Source: Candidatus Poseidoniales archaeon | GTDB lineage: Archaea; Thermoplasmatota; Poseidoniia; Poseidoniales; Thalassarchaeaceae | Assembly (NCBI GenBank): GCA_028283505.1 | Contig: JAPOFX010000001.1 | Coordinates: forward strand, 201,127-265,126 | DNA length: 64,000 nucleotides | Reading direction: 5' to 3' | In this document: in pieces, positions 28,469-42,665 of the stretch | How the letters are laid out: each line of letters begins with the position of its first letter | Numbering within the stretch: the first letter of the stretch is position 1 | Made by a program: the position numbers and the translations under genes | Notes under the pieces: generated by a model | The model's database searches: none | The model's input: the letters and a program-made list of their open reading frames with translations, nothing else | What the model was told of the DNA's origin: nothing

Positions 28469-28762
28469 TTGAATGACAACGTTCTTGTTACCCTAGAAAT
28501 GGTCAAGAAATATATTGCACTGACGGAGACTGCTAGGGAGAAGGCAACTCCCGCTAAACTAACCGAAGAAAACTCAAAAAAGCTTTCAACAATGATTAGA
28601 ATGTGTGATGATTATCTCTCTGATGCCAAGTATTTCATGCAAAGGGGCGATTTGGTCAGATCTTTCGGAGCGATAAACTATGCCCATGCTTGGATAGATG
28701 CAGCTGTGAAAATTGGTTTCATGGACGGGAAAGGGGATGACAATCTATTCACACTCCCTTAG
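28469..28762 (+). CDS. DUF357 family protein
   Basis: 97 aa helical; CDDYLSDAKYFMQRGDLVRSFGAINYAHAWIDAAVKIGF resembles the archaeal DUF357 family. Confidence 0.75.
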   Translation: MNDNVLVTLEMVKKYIALTETAREKATPAKLTEENSKKLSTMIRMCDDYLSDAKYFMQRGDLVRSFGAINYAHAWIDAAVKIGFMDGKGDDNLFTLP

Positions 28763-29124
28763 CCAATTAATCTTAACATTCTATCTGATACGACCTCGAT
28801 GTACTGACATCCAGATTTTGATAGATTTTCTTTAAGCCTGGTATCAACTGTTAAAACAGGCCATCTATTTTCTCTTGAAAGCTCAACTAGCATTCTATCT
28901 GTGTGGTTTTGCCCTTCTGGATCATCTATTAATTTACATCTTGATTTCAGTAATTCTAAGAGAAGACCCCGCTTCTGTTTAGCCAAATCTTCCAGTTCTT
29001 CCCAGACACTACTGATGACAATAAGCTCCGGCTTACCTATTACTTTGGACATCTCTGAATCTAGGTTCAGCCCGGATTTTACCAATGCGACCCATCCACA
29101 AGTGTCGACGAGAACCCCCGCCAT
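28759..29124 (-). CDS. PIN-domain protein (archaeal Fcf1/VapC-like, adjacent to eIF2-gamma)
   Basis: MAGVLVDTCGWVALVKSG...VISSVWEELEDLAKQ...DDPEGQNHTDRMLVELSRENRWPVLTVDTRLKENL. Start 29124 avoids overlap with eIF2-gamma. Confidence 0.8.
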   Translation of the reverse strand: MAGVLVDTCGWVALVKSGLNLDSEMSKVIGKPELIVISSVWEELEDLAKQKRGLLLELLKSRCKLIDDPEGQNHTDRMLVELSRENRWPVLTVDTRLKENLSKSGCQYIEVVSDRMLRLIG

Positions 29125-29128
29125 GTAA

Positions 29129-30367
29129 TCACCCTTTGATGGTGCCGTGTCCGATAAGTCTCCAACGAGAGCCGACCCTTCTTGATAATGTGATCCTACT
29201 TCCCCCTTTTGCACAAATCGGTAACCTCAATGCTAGTCTCGCCTCCCCTTTCTTGCTGGACGAAACGGTACCCACGCTTGTTGCGGTGGCAGAATTTACC
29301 ATCAACATCTCATTATTCTGTAAGGGCTTGACTAACCCCTCGTCACCATCCTCCCCAGATACCATCTTTTCAAGAAGTTCTAGCTTCAAATCTAGAGACT
29401 CCCATACTGGGGGAAGCTCACCATCCCTGGCCATCACCTGTCCAGATAGATCGTCAGCCTTTGTGGACATTGGGTCCAGAGGAGTGGCTATCCCGCAAAG
29501 TCCTCCTGCATGAGCGGTTTCTAGATCCAATCCTCCAGCTTGAATATTCTCTATGACCGTCTTCAATGGTTCCCATCTTGTCTTACTGCCTTCCACAATC
29601 CTCCTTCCTGGGGCTATCAATATGGAATCTCCCACACTGAATGAACCTTCGACTATACTTCCTCCGATAATTCCTCCTTTGAGTTTGCTCGGCCTCAATC
29701 CCGGCCTATTGACGTCGAAAGACCTGGCAACATACATCAGACCCTCCTCATCAGAATCGATTTTTGGACTCGGTATAGTGTCCTCTATAGCCCTAATTAG
29801 CACGTCTAGATTTACATCATGATGAGCTGAAACTGGAACAATGGGAGAACCTTCGGCAATCGTGCCATGAATGAATGACAATATCTCATTATATGATTCA
29901 ACAGCCCTCTCCCTAGTTACAAGATCGACTTTATTCTGAACTACAACTATATTCTTTATACCAGCTATTTGTAAAGCTGCAAGGTGCTCTCTAGTTTGTG
30001 CTTGTGGACAGGTCTCATTAGCTGCAACCAATAATAGGGCCCCATCCATGATTGCCGCCCCAGAAATCATTACTGCCATCAGAGTCTCGTGTCCAGGCGC
30101 ATCAACGAAGGATATAACTCGGAGGAGGTCATTCTCAGAATCTTCTCCCCCTTTCGGATTTTTTCCTCTAGGGTAGTATTCTCCATCCTTGTTCTTGTAA
30201 AAAGCGGTGTCTGCATATCCTAGCTTAATGCTGATTCCACGTTTCCTTTCTTCGGAGTGAGTATCAGTCCATGTTCCCGATAGTGCCTTTGTTAGCGTGG
30301 TCTTTCCATGATCTACGTGTCCGACCATCCCAATATTTACTTCGGGCTGGCTTGGTAAATCATCCAC
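29129..30367 (-). CDS. eif2g: Translation initiation factor aIF2 gamma subunit
   Basis: VNIGMVGHVDHGKTTLTKALSG, DAPGHETLMAVMISGAAIMDGALLLVAANE, QNKVDLV. Confidence 0.96.
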   Translation of the reverse strand: MDDLPSQPEVNIGMVGHVDHGKTTLTKALSGTWTDTHSEERKRGISIKLGYADTAFYKNKDGEYYPRGKNPKGGEDSENDLLRVISFVDAPGHETLMAVMISGAAIMDGALLLVAANETCPQAQTREHLAALQIAGIKNIVVVQNKVDLVTRERAVESYNEILSFIHGTIAEGSPIVPVSAHHDVNLDVLIRAIEDTIPSPKIDSDEEGLMYVARSFDVNRPGLRPSKLKGGIIGGSIVEGSFSVGDSILIAPGRRIVEGSKTRWEPLKTVIENIQAGGLDLETAHAGGLCGIATPLDPMSTKADDLSGQVMARDGELPPVWESLDLKLELLEKMVSGEDGDEGLVKPLQNNEMLMVNSATATSVGTVSSSKKGEARLALRLPICAKGGSRITLSRRVGSRWRLIGHGTIKG

Positions 30368-30389
30368 CAGTTACACCATCTCCCAATAT

Positions 30390-30884
30390 TCACTCCTCTT
30401 CAGCAGAGGATTGATTGTCAGGAGCTTCTTCTTCCACACCGAAAATCACACCGAGAGGCCTCTTTCCTGCCACAACTATTTTCAGATTGATTTGCCTAGT
30501 CTCTTGACTTATGACATTTCCACGGAGATTCCTCCTTTTCCTTAGCCCGTCATACTTGTATCTGTATGTCTTGCCTTTTTTGTTGACCTTCTTGTCTCCT
30601 TTGTACCCTATTCCAGCAGTAATCAATACCGATTTAACACCACTACCATCTAAATCTGGCCTCATCGGCCTCCCTGTAAGATCCGAACCTCCTGTGATTT
30701 CCAATTTGTATCCGGTTAGTGATTGATCGCCTTCGCCAACGAACATTCCGTCTACTGAGTCTCCTATCTTCTTACCTAGGAAATGGTTGTAATTTGAACC
30801 AGTAATTTCCATGGAGAAAGCACGGCCCCCATACTTCGGATTAGTGTCGTTAACGACTGCCTTGAATGACTGCTCGCCTGCCAT
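30390..30884 (-). CDS. rps6e: Ribosomal protein eS6
   Basis: FKAVVNDTNPKYGGRAFSMEI, GGSDLTGRPMRPDLDGSGVKSVLITAGIGYKG, YRYKYDGLRKRRNLRGNVIS. Confidence 0.94.
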   Translation of the reverse strand: MAGEQSFKAVVNDTNPKYGGRAFSMEITGSNYNHFLGKKIGDSVDGMFVGEGDQSLTGYKLEITGGSDLTGRPMRPDLDGSGVKSVLITAGIGYKGDKKVNKKGKTYRYKYDGLRKRRNLRGNVISQETRQINLKIVVAGKRPLGVIFGVEEEAPDNQSSAEEE

Positions 30885-30954
30885 ATTTACTCCTCGGACG
30901 GCAACCCGACATGAGGCCCCTATAAGAGCGGTTCGGAAGCCAACCGAATGTCAA

Positions 30955-32163
30955 TCAGCGGTTCATGAACTCCTTCTCTATCCTACTCCCTATTGTGGCG
31001 GGCGAGGTATTACTCATTGTAATGTAAGTAGTTCTGCCCCTTCCAACAGAAGTATTGGTCGACCTCGCTTCTAGTAGTCCTTCGGTTTCTAAAGACTTTA
31101 GATGCTTCCAGAAGGTGGTATAACTCCTAGTTTTAATTGAAAACTCTTCACATACAAGCTCGTACAGCTTGCGAGCATCACCACTAGAGATTTCCTCCAC
31201 CTTGCGCAACCTTCTGCAAATGCCCAGAAGAATCAGTTTTTGATGAGTCCCCAGGGAATCAACTTGACTCGGCTCTACTGAAGCTGTCCTAAGGGTACTG
31301 GGCATAACATCGCCAACATTCACCTCTCCCCTGCCATCCATCTCTGCTCTTCGTACAGCAGCCTCTAGGAGCTCAATAGCTAGACGTGCATCACCCGTCT
31401 CAGAGGCGAATCTGCCGATCTTTTCCAGTACCTCTTCACCTACCGAACCGGGCTTGCATGAAGCTTCGTAACGTTGCTTAGATATCCCTACAAGTCCATC
31501 AGAGTCATAAGGCTCTAGCCTCAAAACATTACTTTCTCCCAATCTAGAGATTATCGCGGGTTCTAACATGCCCATCAGGGAAGGATCTTGACTCACCAGA
31601 ATCAGTGAAACCGAGCCATGGTTACCTTGCCCCTCATCTATTCTAAGAAGTTTGTATATCAGATCACTACTGTCTCTCCTAACAAGCACGTCCACCTCAT
31701 CCAAAACAAGTATCATGTGAAGCCCCCTCGACCGGATATTTCTCCGTATTGACTGGATAATCTCTCCCGAGCTGAAGCCTCTCTCAGGGTGTCTTGAGTC
31801 CAGAGACAGAGCTATCTGTTGCAATACTTGGGAAGTAGAGGGATGATTTCTGCAGTTTACATGCGAAAGAACAATTTTCCTGATGCCATCCATTTCCCTT
31901 ACTACATCTTCTCCAAATCTTCTGGTCAGAACTGTCTTTCCAGTGCCTACATGGCCAACAACCACTGCTCGGCCACTGACATTTTCGTTCCCGATTCCCA
32001 TGAACATCGAAGCCAGTGATTCCAGCTCTCTTTCCCTGCCAACCAACAGGGGAGGTGTCCAATCAAATGATAGAGGTCCTCTGTCTAGAAGAACCTTGCC
32101 CGCTCCTATCCTGTCCAGGTACCCTGCCATCAAGACACAATTACTAACATCGTTCTTAGACAT
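30955..32163 (-). CDS. Orc1/Cdc6-family replication initiator
   Basis: LVGRERELESLASM, Walker A VVGHVGTGKTVLTRRF, Walker B ILVLDEVDVLV, sensor-type ASETGDARLAIELLEAAVRRAE, C-terminal winged helix. Confidence 0.88.
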   Translation of the reverse strand: MSKNDVSNCVLMAGYLDRIGAGKVLLDRGPLSFDWTPPLLVGRERELESLASMFMGIGNENVSGRAVVVGHVGTGKTVLTRRFGEDVVREMDGIRKIVLSHVNCRNHPSTSQVLQQIALSLDSRHPERGFSSGEIIQSIRRNIRSRGLHMILVLDEVDVLVRRDSSDLIYKLLRIDEGQGNHGSVSLILVSQDPSLMGMLEPAIISRLGESNVLRLEPYDSDGLVGISKQRYEASCKPGSVGEEVLEKIGRFASETGDARLAIELLEAAVRRAEMDGRGEVNVGDVMPSTLRTASVEPSQVDSLGTHQKLILLGICRRLRKVEEISSGDARKLYELVCEEFSIKTRSYTTFWKHLKSLETEGLLEARSTNTSVGRGRTTYITMSNTSPATIGSRIEKEFMNR

Positions 32164-32217
32164 ATTCAGTAAGGGAGGTCAAAAATTGACTGTTTCATAG
32201 GGGCATTTTACTACGAC

Positions 32218-33324
32218 TTAAGGAATCTCATCGAATTGGTATCCATTTTCCCATTTCTTTTCCCCCAGCGCAACTTCTAATTCATAAGGAGTCACAAGAG
32301 GCTTGTCATATCTCACCGAGTCATCAATGGCTATTCGTGGACAAGCAGTATTCACAAAAGCATCAACCGGGTAGAAGTCGATAAGATCTGGACTAACATG
32401 ATCCAAAGCTAGTAAATACCCCTTTCGACCATGCTTTTCCAGGACTCTCTTCATCCTTATGGCTAGGTTCCTCCTCATCTGGCCGGGTTTCTCACCAATC
32501 AATATTCCGAAGGTTTTGGCATTATCAATCTCCATTATAAGCCCAAACCGCTGTCTAAGAATTCTTTCAATTCGTCCAAAGGACATCTCACTGGAATCTC
32601 CGGTGTATGGGTCCAATAGTGCCAAGGGCTTTCCCGTGTGTAATACAAGACCTATGGGGTGGAAGTCGCCAGAACCCAAGAACAGGTAGTGCCCAATTTC
32701 ATCATTATCTCCTGAATAATTGCATCCTAATACCTGCCCTGGAAAGGTTAGCCTATCTCCTCCGGTGGGTATCACTACCTCAAATCCAGCCCCCTCAAGC
32801 ATTTCTTTGTATTTTGGTAACAGGTGAAGGTGTTGAATGGATCCGACGAGCCCCAATTTAGTTGCCTTGAGAGGTGAGAATCTACCCACGGCATCCAAAA
32901 AAATCCGATGAGCATCTTCCTCATTCAAGTCTGCTGATATTTTTGCTCCGATTCTAGATTGTGCTATTGATAGATGAGATCTCAGAATGGGCAAAATACC
33001 CTCTATCTCAGGTTCTCCATCGTACGTAACCGAAATGAACTGAGTCGGCATACCCGAGTCTATATTCATCTGACTATGTCCCATGTGAGCAACCAACTCA
33101 ACACCCATAGCCCTCATTTTATCGTGCACAAGGTCACATGCACCATAACAAGGATCGGCAGCAAGGATCACTTTCGCATCGGAATCATCCTCAATCTTGT
33201 CCATCATTTCGAGGGCCTGCATCTTGAGTCCTTCCGGAACCTGCAGTGCGACTAACCGGTTATCGTTAGATTTTATCCTCTGAACAAGCTCGTCTAGTTG
33301 GAAATCATGCCTGTCCAAATCCAT
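32218..33324 (-). CDS. dph2: Diphthamide biosynthesis enzyme Dph2
   Basis: VALQVPEGLKMQALEMMDKIED, DPCYGACDLVHDKMRAMGVELVAHMGHSQM, VNTACPRIAIDD. Confidence 0.92.
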   Translation of the reverse strand: MDLDRHDFQLDELVQRIKSNDNRLVALQVPEGLKMQALEMMDKIEDDSDAKVILAADPCYGACDLVHDKMRAMGVELVAHMGHSQMNIDSGMPTQFISVTYDGEPEIEGILPILRSHLSIAQSRIGAKISADLNEEDAHRIFLDAVGRFSPLKATKLGLVGSIQHLHLLPKYKEMLEGAGFEVVIPTGGDRLTFPGQVLGCNYSGDNDEIGHYLFLGSGDFHPIGLVLHTGKPLALLDPYTGDSSEMSFGRIERILRQRFGLIMEIDNAKTFGILIGEKPGQMRRNLAIRMKRVLEKHGRKGYLLALDHVSPDLIDFYPVDAFVNTACPRIAIDDSVRYDKPLVTPYELEVALGEKKWENGYQFDEIP

Positions 33325-33330
33325 TTATAA

Positions 33331-33915
33331 TCACTCAATAATTTCCACTTTACCGTCAATAATGTCAATTCTCGCCAGAGTCCTGATTCTCCAATCAGGT
33401 CGTTCCTTAGATAGACGCTCCCGTCCATCTCCCTTTTCAATCGCTATGATGATATCTTGGAGCTTAGCACCGATTCCCTCAATGGCATCTAATATGGGCT
33501 CCAGGGTCCCTCCCGTGGAGATTACATCATCCACGATTAGTAACCTTTCACCGGGTCTGATATCATTTATGTAAGTTGTAGATTCCGAATAGCCAGTGGA
33601 AACTTCCACCTTTACTTCTCCCTCCATCCCATAGGAACGCTTCCGAATTACCACGGTCGGTTTCCCCGTTACTTCACCGACAGAGGCCAGAAGAGGGAGT
33701 CCCATGGCCTCGACACTGGCAATTAGATCAATCTTAGACCAATCTACCATTGATACTATTAGGTCCCTAGTAGCTCTTAGCACACTTGGGTCCATCCTAG
33801 GTATACCATCGGAGATTGGATGAATGAAGTACGGATAATCTCCCTTCCAGATAATCGGTGCACCCCTGAGGGATTCCTGAAGAATTGTTAGTGGGTCACC
33901 GGGCTCCATGCCCAT
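33331..33915 (-). CDS. hpt: Archaeal hypoxanthine/guanine-type phosphoribosyltransferase
   Basis: GDYPYFIHPISDGIPRMDP, VVIRKRSYGMEGEVKVEVSTGYSESTTYINDI, LLIVDDVISTGGTLEPI. Start trimmed to avoid L10e overlap. Confidence 0.85.
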   Translation of the reverse strand: MGMEPGDPLTILQESLRGAPIIWKGDYPYFIHPISDGIPRMDPSVLRATRDLIVSMVDWSKIDLIASVEAMGLPLLASVGEVTGKPTVVIRKRSYGMEGEVKVEVSTGYSESTTYINDIRPGERLLIVDDVISTGGTLEPILDAIEGIGAKLQDIIIAIEKGDGRERLSKERPDWRIRTLARIDIIDGKVEIIE

Positions 33916-33920
33916 CAACC

Positions 33921-34460
33921 TCAGATTTTGCCCTTCAAGTGCTCGACCCCTTTGACAACTTTCTGGGAGCAAGGAGTGGGGAACTTGCAACTCGCTTTAC
34001 GAAGGGCTTCCTTAGCCGCATCATAATTTTGAGGATTCATATGAATGGATACTATCGTCTGGCCTCTCTGAACTCTGGCAGCAGTGCCTACATTCTTTCC
34101 GAAGGCTTGCCTCATTCCTTGAGATACACGGTCCGCGCCAGCACCCGTAGCTTGTTTGTTTTCGCGAAGTATCTGATGGGGGTAAACATGTATCCTGAGC
34201 GCATAACCATCAGCTCCCGCAGAGCTCCTGATAGTCGAATTAGCGACTTGTCTGGCGGCTTCTAGCGCAGTGTCTCTAATTTGACATGCATTGTCGGAGG
34301 TCAACTCCATGACTACAGGGAAATCACCAGCTTCAGCAGCCTTTCTGTTCCCCAAGAAGTACCTGAGGATTCTATTATTTGGGACTCCTCCTGTGTACTC
34401 TCTGCGAGTGAAGGATTGCCCCTTTACTTGACGATACATCTTCGCCGGCTTGCGTGCCAC
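33921..34460 (-). CDS. rpl10e: Ribosomal protein L10e (uL16)
   Basis: MARKPAKMYRQVKGQSFTRREYTGGVPNNRI, RIHVYPHQILRENKQATGAGADRVSQGMRQAFGK. Confidence 0.96.
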   Translation of the reverse strand: MARKPAKMYRQVKGQSFTRREYTGGVPNNRILRYFLGNRKAAEAGDFPVVMELTSDNACQIRDTALEAARQVANSTIRSSAGADGYALRIHVYPHQILRENKQATGAGADRVSQGMRQAFGKNVGTAARVQRGQTIVSIHMNPQNYDAAKEALRKASCKFPTPCSQKVVKGVEHLKGKI

Positions 34461-34527
34461 ATACTCACCTCTCTGGCCGGCGACTGACCCCCCATATTTA
34501 ATCGTGAGGACAGAGATACGATTTTAT

Positions 34528-35472
34528 TCACATGCCAGATACTTGCTCGCTCTGTCTTTGAACCTCCCTAACTCCAAAGACTATCATCGAAAATCCTAAC
34601 ACCATTGTGATTCCGATACTCTCATTCAGTAACAGCCAGCCACCAAGTACACCGAACACAGGGACCAAGAAAACATATGATGATGCCGCTGTCGCCCCAA
34701 TTTTGTCGATACCTCTTGCGAACCACACATAGGTCAGAACAGTAGAAACTATGCCTAGATATGCTACAGAAATCCACTCAGTGGTATTAGGAATCGGAAT
34801 GCCAGACTGCCATATCTCAGCCATCATCCAAGGAGTGAGTAGGAGCCATCCCACAATAGAGTACCATACAACAATCTCTAGTGAAGTTCCTATTGTTCCA
34901 TCAAGAAGTGCCAACTTAGTCAGGTTACTAGTAGCCGCCCACATCAATGCAGCAAGGCCTATCATAACCCCTCCAATCAATCGATGGTTAAATGGGATCT
35001 CAGTATTTGGGCTCCAACCAATCACTATGGCTACCCCAATCAATCCTGAAAATAGGCCGATGATCATCCTCGGGCTAAGCCTCTGGCCAAGAAGTGGAAC
35101 TGCGAGGAGTACTGTGAATACCGGATTCATTGGAATGATCATTGATGCATCGCCAGCAGCCGTCCACTTCATACCGTTCATGAACAGGAGTTGATACCCC
35201 ATTGTCCCCAAAAGAGCCATCAAGAGGGTGTATTTCCACGCTTTCTTTCCACTGGGAAGCACGCGCGCCCCATCCTTGTTCCTGTAAATCCAGCACCATA
35301 TCAAGAATCCCGACACTGCGAAGACATACCTCAACCAGGCAGAGGTAGCGGGCCCCATACTAGCTCTATCATCTTCTAAGCCGTAACTCAAGAATCTCCC
35401 CACAGCCCAAGTAGACCCCCAAACTGCGGAGACAAGTAAGAGTAGTAGATGGGTCTTCACTTCTCCTGACAT
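34528..35472 (-). CDS. EamA/DMT superfamily transporter
   Basis: About 10 TM helices; VWGSTWAVGRF, duplicated EamA-like halves. Confidence 0.85.
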   Translation of the reverse strand: MSGEVKTHLLLLLVSAVWGSTWAVGRFLSYGLEDDRASMGPATSAWLRYVFAVSGFLIWCWIYRNKDGARVLPSGKKAWKYTLLMALLGTMGYQLLFMNGMKWTAAGDASMIIPMNPVFTVLLAVPLLGQRLSPRMIIGLFSGLIGVAIVIGWSPNTEIPFNHRLIGGVMIGLAALMWAATSNLTKLALLDGTIGTSLEIVVWYSIVGWLLLTPWMMAEIWQSGIPIPNTTEWISVAYLGIVSTVLTYVWFARGIDKIGATAASSYVFLVPVFGVLGGWLLLNESIGITMVLGFSMIVFGVREVQRQSEQVSGM

Positions 35473-35497
35473 TTTGAAACCCTACTCAAAATTTAAT

Positions 35498-36685
35498 TCA
35501 CCCGCAGATTTCTTCCAACTGTTGCACAAATCTAGAATCTGTAGCACTGACACATTCCGGACCCTCTATGTCTCCTCCTACTTTCGAAGCCAAAATCATG
35601 GCCGTCATTGCCATTCTATGGTCTGAGTATGTCTCTACGGGGTTTTCAGGACGTCTTATGGTCTGATTCCCAGGTATGATTATGCCGTCATCAGACTCCT
35701 GAGTTTTAATCCCGAATTCTCCAAGCATCCTCACGGTCATCGAAATTCTATCGCTCTCCTTGCCTCTTGCATGCGGGCATCCGATTATTCTCCCTCCAGA
35801 TCCTAGTGCCATTATGGCGGCCGATGGCGTGATTATGTCCGACGCATCCTTCAGATTCAGGACCTTCTTACCAGACTCCATATTCCGTATTGCGAGCCCC
35901 AGGCCCCGGATATCCTCAGTTCTGTTCGTTCTAATGTCCACATCGTGTAATCTTGAGAACAGGGTCCCCATGGGACTTAGGCTCTGCTCTCCATAAACTG
36001 AAATTTCTGAAGGAGCGTTGACTTCCCACGGGGTTAAGTTGAGTATTCCGTTCTCAGTTTTGACCTCAATTCCCGATTTTAAGCAAATTTCTTTGGTCAA
36101 CTCCCAATATCCTAAGCTTACCGGGAGTCCCCTCAATGAGAGCGATATATCGGACTCTAGATTTGGTGATGCAAGAACCATTGCCGAAGCACCTTGGCTT
36201 GTTTCTCCCCAATCGAGAGTGGCCTTTTTGAGGCATATTTTGCCAGAAATTTTCCTAGGAATTGAGTAATTACTAACCTCACAGCCCAGCTGTACTAAAG
36301 CCTCGCAGAGTCCTCGGGATTTTCTCCTCCTCAAGGAATCGTCCCCGTCGATAATAGCGGTCCCATCAAGACATGCGGACATGGCGGATATCACATTAGC
36401 AGTGGTCCCCGAGTTCCCGCATTGAAGATCGTGGTCTGGAATAAATAAACCATCCCTTTTTCCACAAACAAACCAATTATCACCATGAAAGTCAATCTCT
36501 GAGCCCATTGACGCTAGGCACCTTGCCATTGAGACGGAATCTTCTCCTGGAATTCCTGAGAATGAGATCCGGACATCATTTTGTCCCTGCGAGCAAAGAG
36601 CCAACCATCTTATTATGTGGCTTTTCGATGGAGGTAGAATCCAATCAAAGGAGCCACTGAGACTGGCGCCATCGAACTCCCACAT
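35498..36685 (-). CDS. aroA: 3-phosphoshikimate 1-carboxyvinyltransferase (EPSP synthase)
   Basis: PPSKSHIIRWLALCSQG, LQCGNSGTTANVISAMSA, ETYSDHRMAMTAMILAS. Confidence 0.95.
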   Translation of the reverse strand: MWEFDGASLSGSFDWILPPSKSHIIRWLALCSQGQNDVRISFSGIPGEDSVSMARCLASMGSEIDFHGDNWFVCGKRDGLFIPDHDLQCGNSGTTANVISAMSACLDGTAIIDGDDSLRRRKSRGLCEALVQLGCEVSNYSIPRKISGKICLKKATLDWGETSQGASAMVLASPNLESDISLSLRGLPVSLGYWELTKEICLKSGIEVKTENGILNLTPWEVNAPSEISVYGEQSLSPMGTLFSRLHDVDIRTNRTEDIRGLGLAIRNMESGKKVLNLKDASDIITPSAAIMALGSGGRIIGCPHARGKESDRISMTVRMLGEFGIKTQESDDGIIIPGNQTIRRPENPVETYSDHRMAMTAMILASKVGGDIEGPECVSATDSRFVQQLEEICG

Positions 36686-36700
36686 GATACCACGTGGCGC

Positions 36701-37561
36701 TCATTCATGTTGAATCCTCGTATCCATACCTCTAATCCAGTCTCCGAAATCACGTGAGTCATCCCATTTTTCGGAAATAGAATCAATCAAGCTCGATTCC
36801 ATAGTCTCGTCAATATTGCCGGACGACTTGACCAAGTTATTCCTTAGCAACATTTTTGGACTCAATCCGGGCATTAAAATCCCGATAGCCCAAGGAACCC
36901 TTCCAGGGTAGACCTCGTTCACATGATTCACTATATTTGTTGTGCATGTATTGGTTATTGTGTTGTACCACTCAGGATCTTTTGCCAGTTTATTTGTCCT
37001 TCTAAGGTACGACTCCAGCATCCTTCTTTCATTTCCGGGCCCTAGTACTACCCCTTCGAACAAATGAGTCTTAGATTTTCTTCTGCATCTAGATCTCACT
37101 CCAATAATATCACTCTCAGTCCCCCAGACGTAAATCAGTTCATATGATCTAAACATTCCTTTGAGAGGGTGAAATCGTGACCCCTCCTTCCTTCGTACCT
37201 CTATTGAGCATGCAAGCCTCCTCCCATCATCAAATTCATAGCTCAAAATCGTGTGTGCCATTTCCTTCCTTTCAGGACTGAAATACTCCAGAATAAACCA
37301 AATCTTCCTAACTTTATTCAAATCAATGGTCATATCAATCCATCTCTCATCATAATCTTTAGTGGTTCTCCAACTGAAGTCCCTCACATTCTTTATGTGC
37401 GCTTTATCCCCAGTGATTTCGACACTAGCTAGTCTTTGATTGTCATTAACCCAAGATCTATCATTCGAGGGAGTCATGGCAAAATGTCTTCTGAGCAGGA
37501 AAATCACGATGAGGAGTGTTATGGAAATAGCCACGAAGGACAGCTCTGCAATTTCTACCAC
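36701..37561 (-). CDS. DUF4105 (Lnb N-terminal-domain-like) membrane protein
   Basis: N-terminal TM; MAHTILSYEFDDGRRLACSIEVRRKEGSRFHPLKGMFRSYELIYVWGTESDIIGVRSRCRR...LRRTNKLAKDPEWYNTITNTCTTNIVNHVNE, a DUF4105-like pattern. Confidence 0.7.
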   Translation of the reverse strand: MVEIAELSFVAISITLLIVIFLLRRHFAMTPSNDRSWVNDNQRLASVEITGDKAHIKNVRDFSWRTTKDYDERWIDMTIDLNKVRKIWFILEYFSPERKEMAHTILSYEFDDGRRLACSIEVRRKEGSRFHPLKGMFRSYELIYVWGTESDIIGVRSRCRRKSKTHLFEGVVLGPGNERRMLESYLRRTNKLAKDPEWYNTITNTCTTNIVNHVNEVYPGRVPWAIGILMPGLSPKMLLRNNLVKSSGNIDETMESSLIDSISEKWDDSRDFGDWIRGMDTRIQHE

Positions 37562-37605
37562 GCCTCATGGAGTTGGTAAGGACGAATAACTCATCCCCAG
37601 ATTCG

Positions 37606-37692
37606 TGGCGCGGCAGGGGAGATTCGAACTCCCGAGGTGAAACACCACTGGATTAGCAATCCAGCGCAATGGCCAGGCTATGCGACTGCCGC
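37606..37692 (-). tRNA. tRNA-Ser (anticodon GCU), type II with encoded CCA
   Basis: Reverse strand GCGGCAG...CTGGATTGCTAATCCAG...variable arm TGGTGTTTCACCTC...GGGAGTTCGAATCTCCC-CTGCCGC-G-CCA; 7-bp acceptor pairing and GCT anticodon. Confidence 0.93.
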
Positions 37693-37734
37693 AATGGGCT
37701 AACGAACGAAGGCTCCCGCTTAAGTAGAGCGGTG

Positions 37735-42427
<4,693 letters not shown>

Positions 42428-42665
42428 ATCGTATTGGTATAATCTAACGGCAGGGGGTTATTCAACTCTGCGAATATATCGAGAAAAATAGGTCAATTTT
42501 ACTACTTATCATCTATGTTTGAGCTTCGCCCAAATCTCTTGATCAGGTAGCCAAAAAAGACTGAAAGGTGGTTTTTCTTTATCAACAAATCAGAGAAATT
42601 TCGAGTTACCATCGTTCTCAGATGGCGCGACACGATTAAACAGAATCCTAGGGTCGAGGCATCCA

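Noticed and set aside
28759-29124. VapC toxin of a toxin-antitoxin pair
   Set aside because: PIN gene sits in the eS6-aIF2gamma cluster conserved in archaea and has no adjacent antitoxin; more likely RNA/ribosome-processing related.
34751-35194. 147 aa ORF (+)
   Set aside because: Antisense to the EamA transporter.
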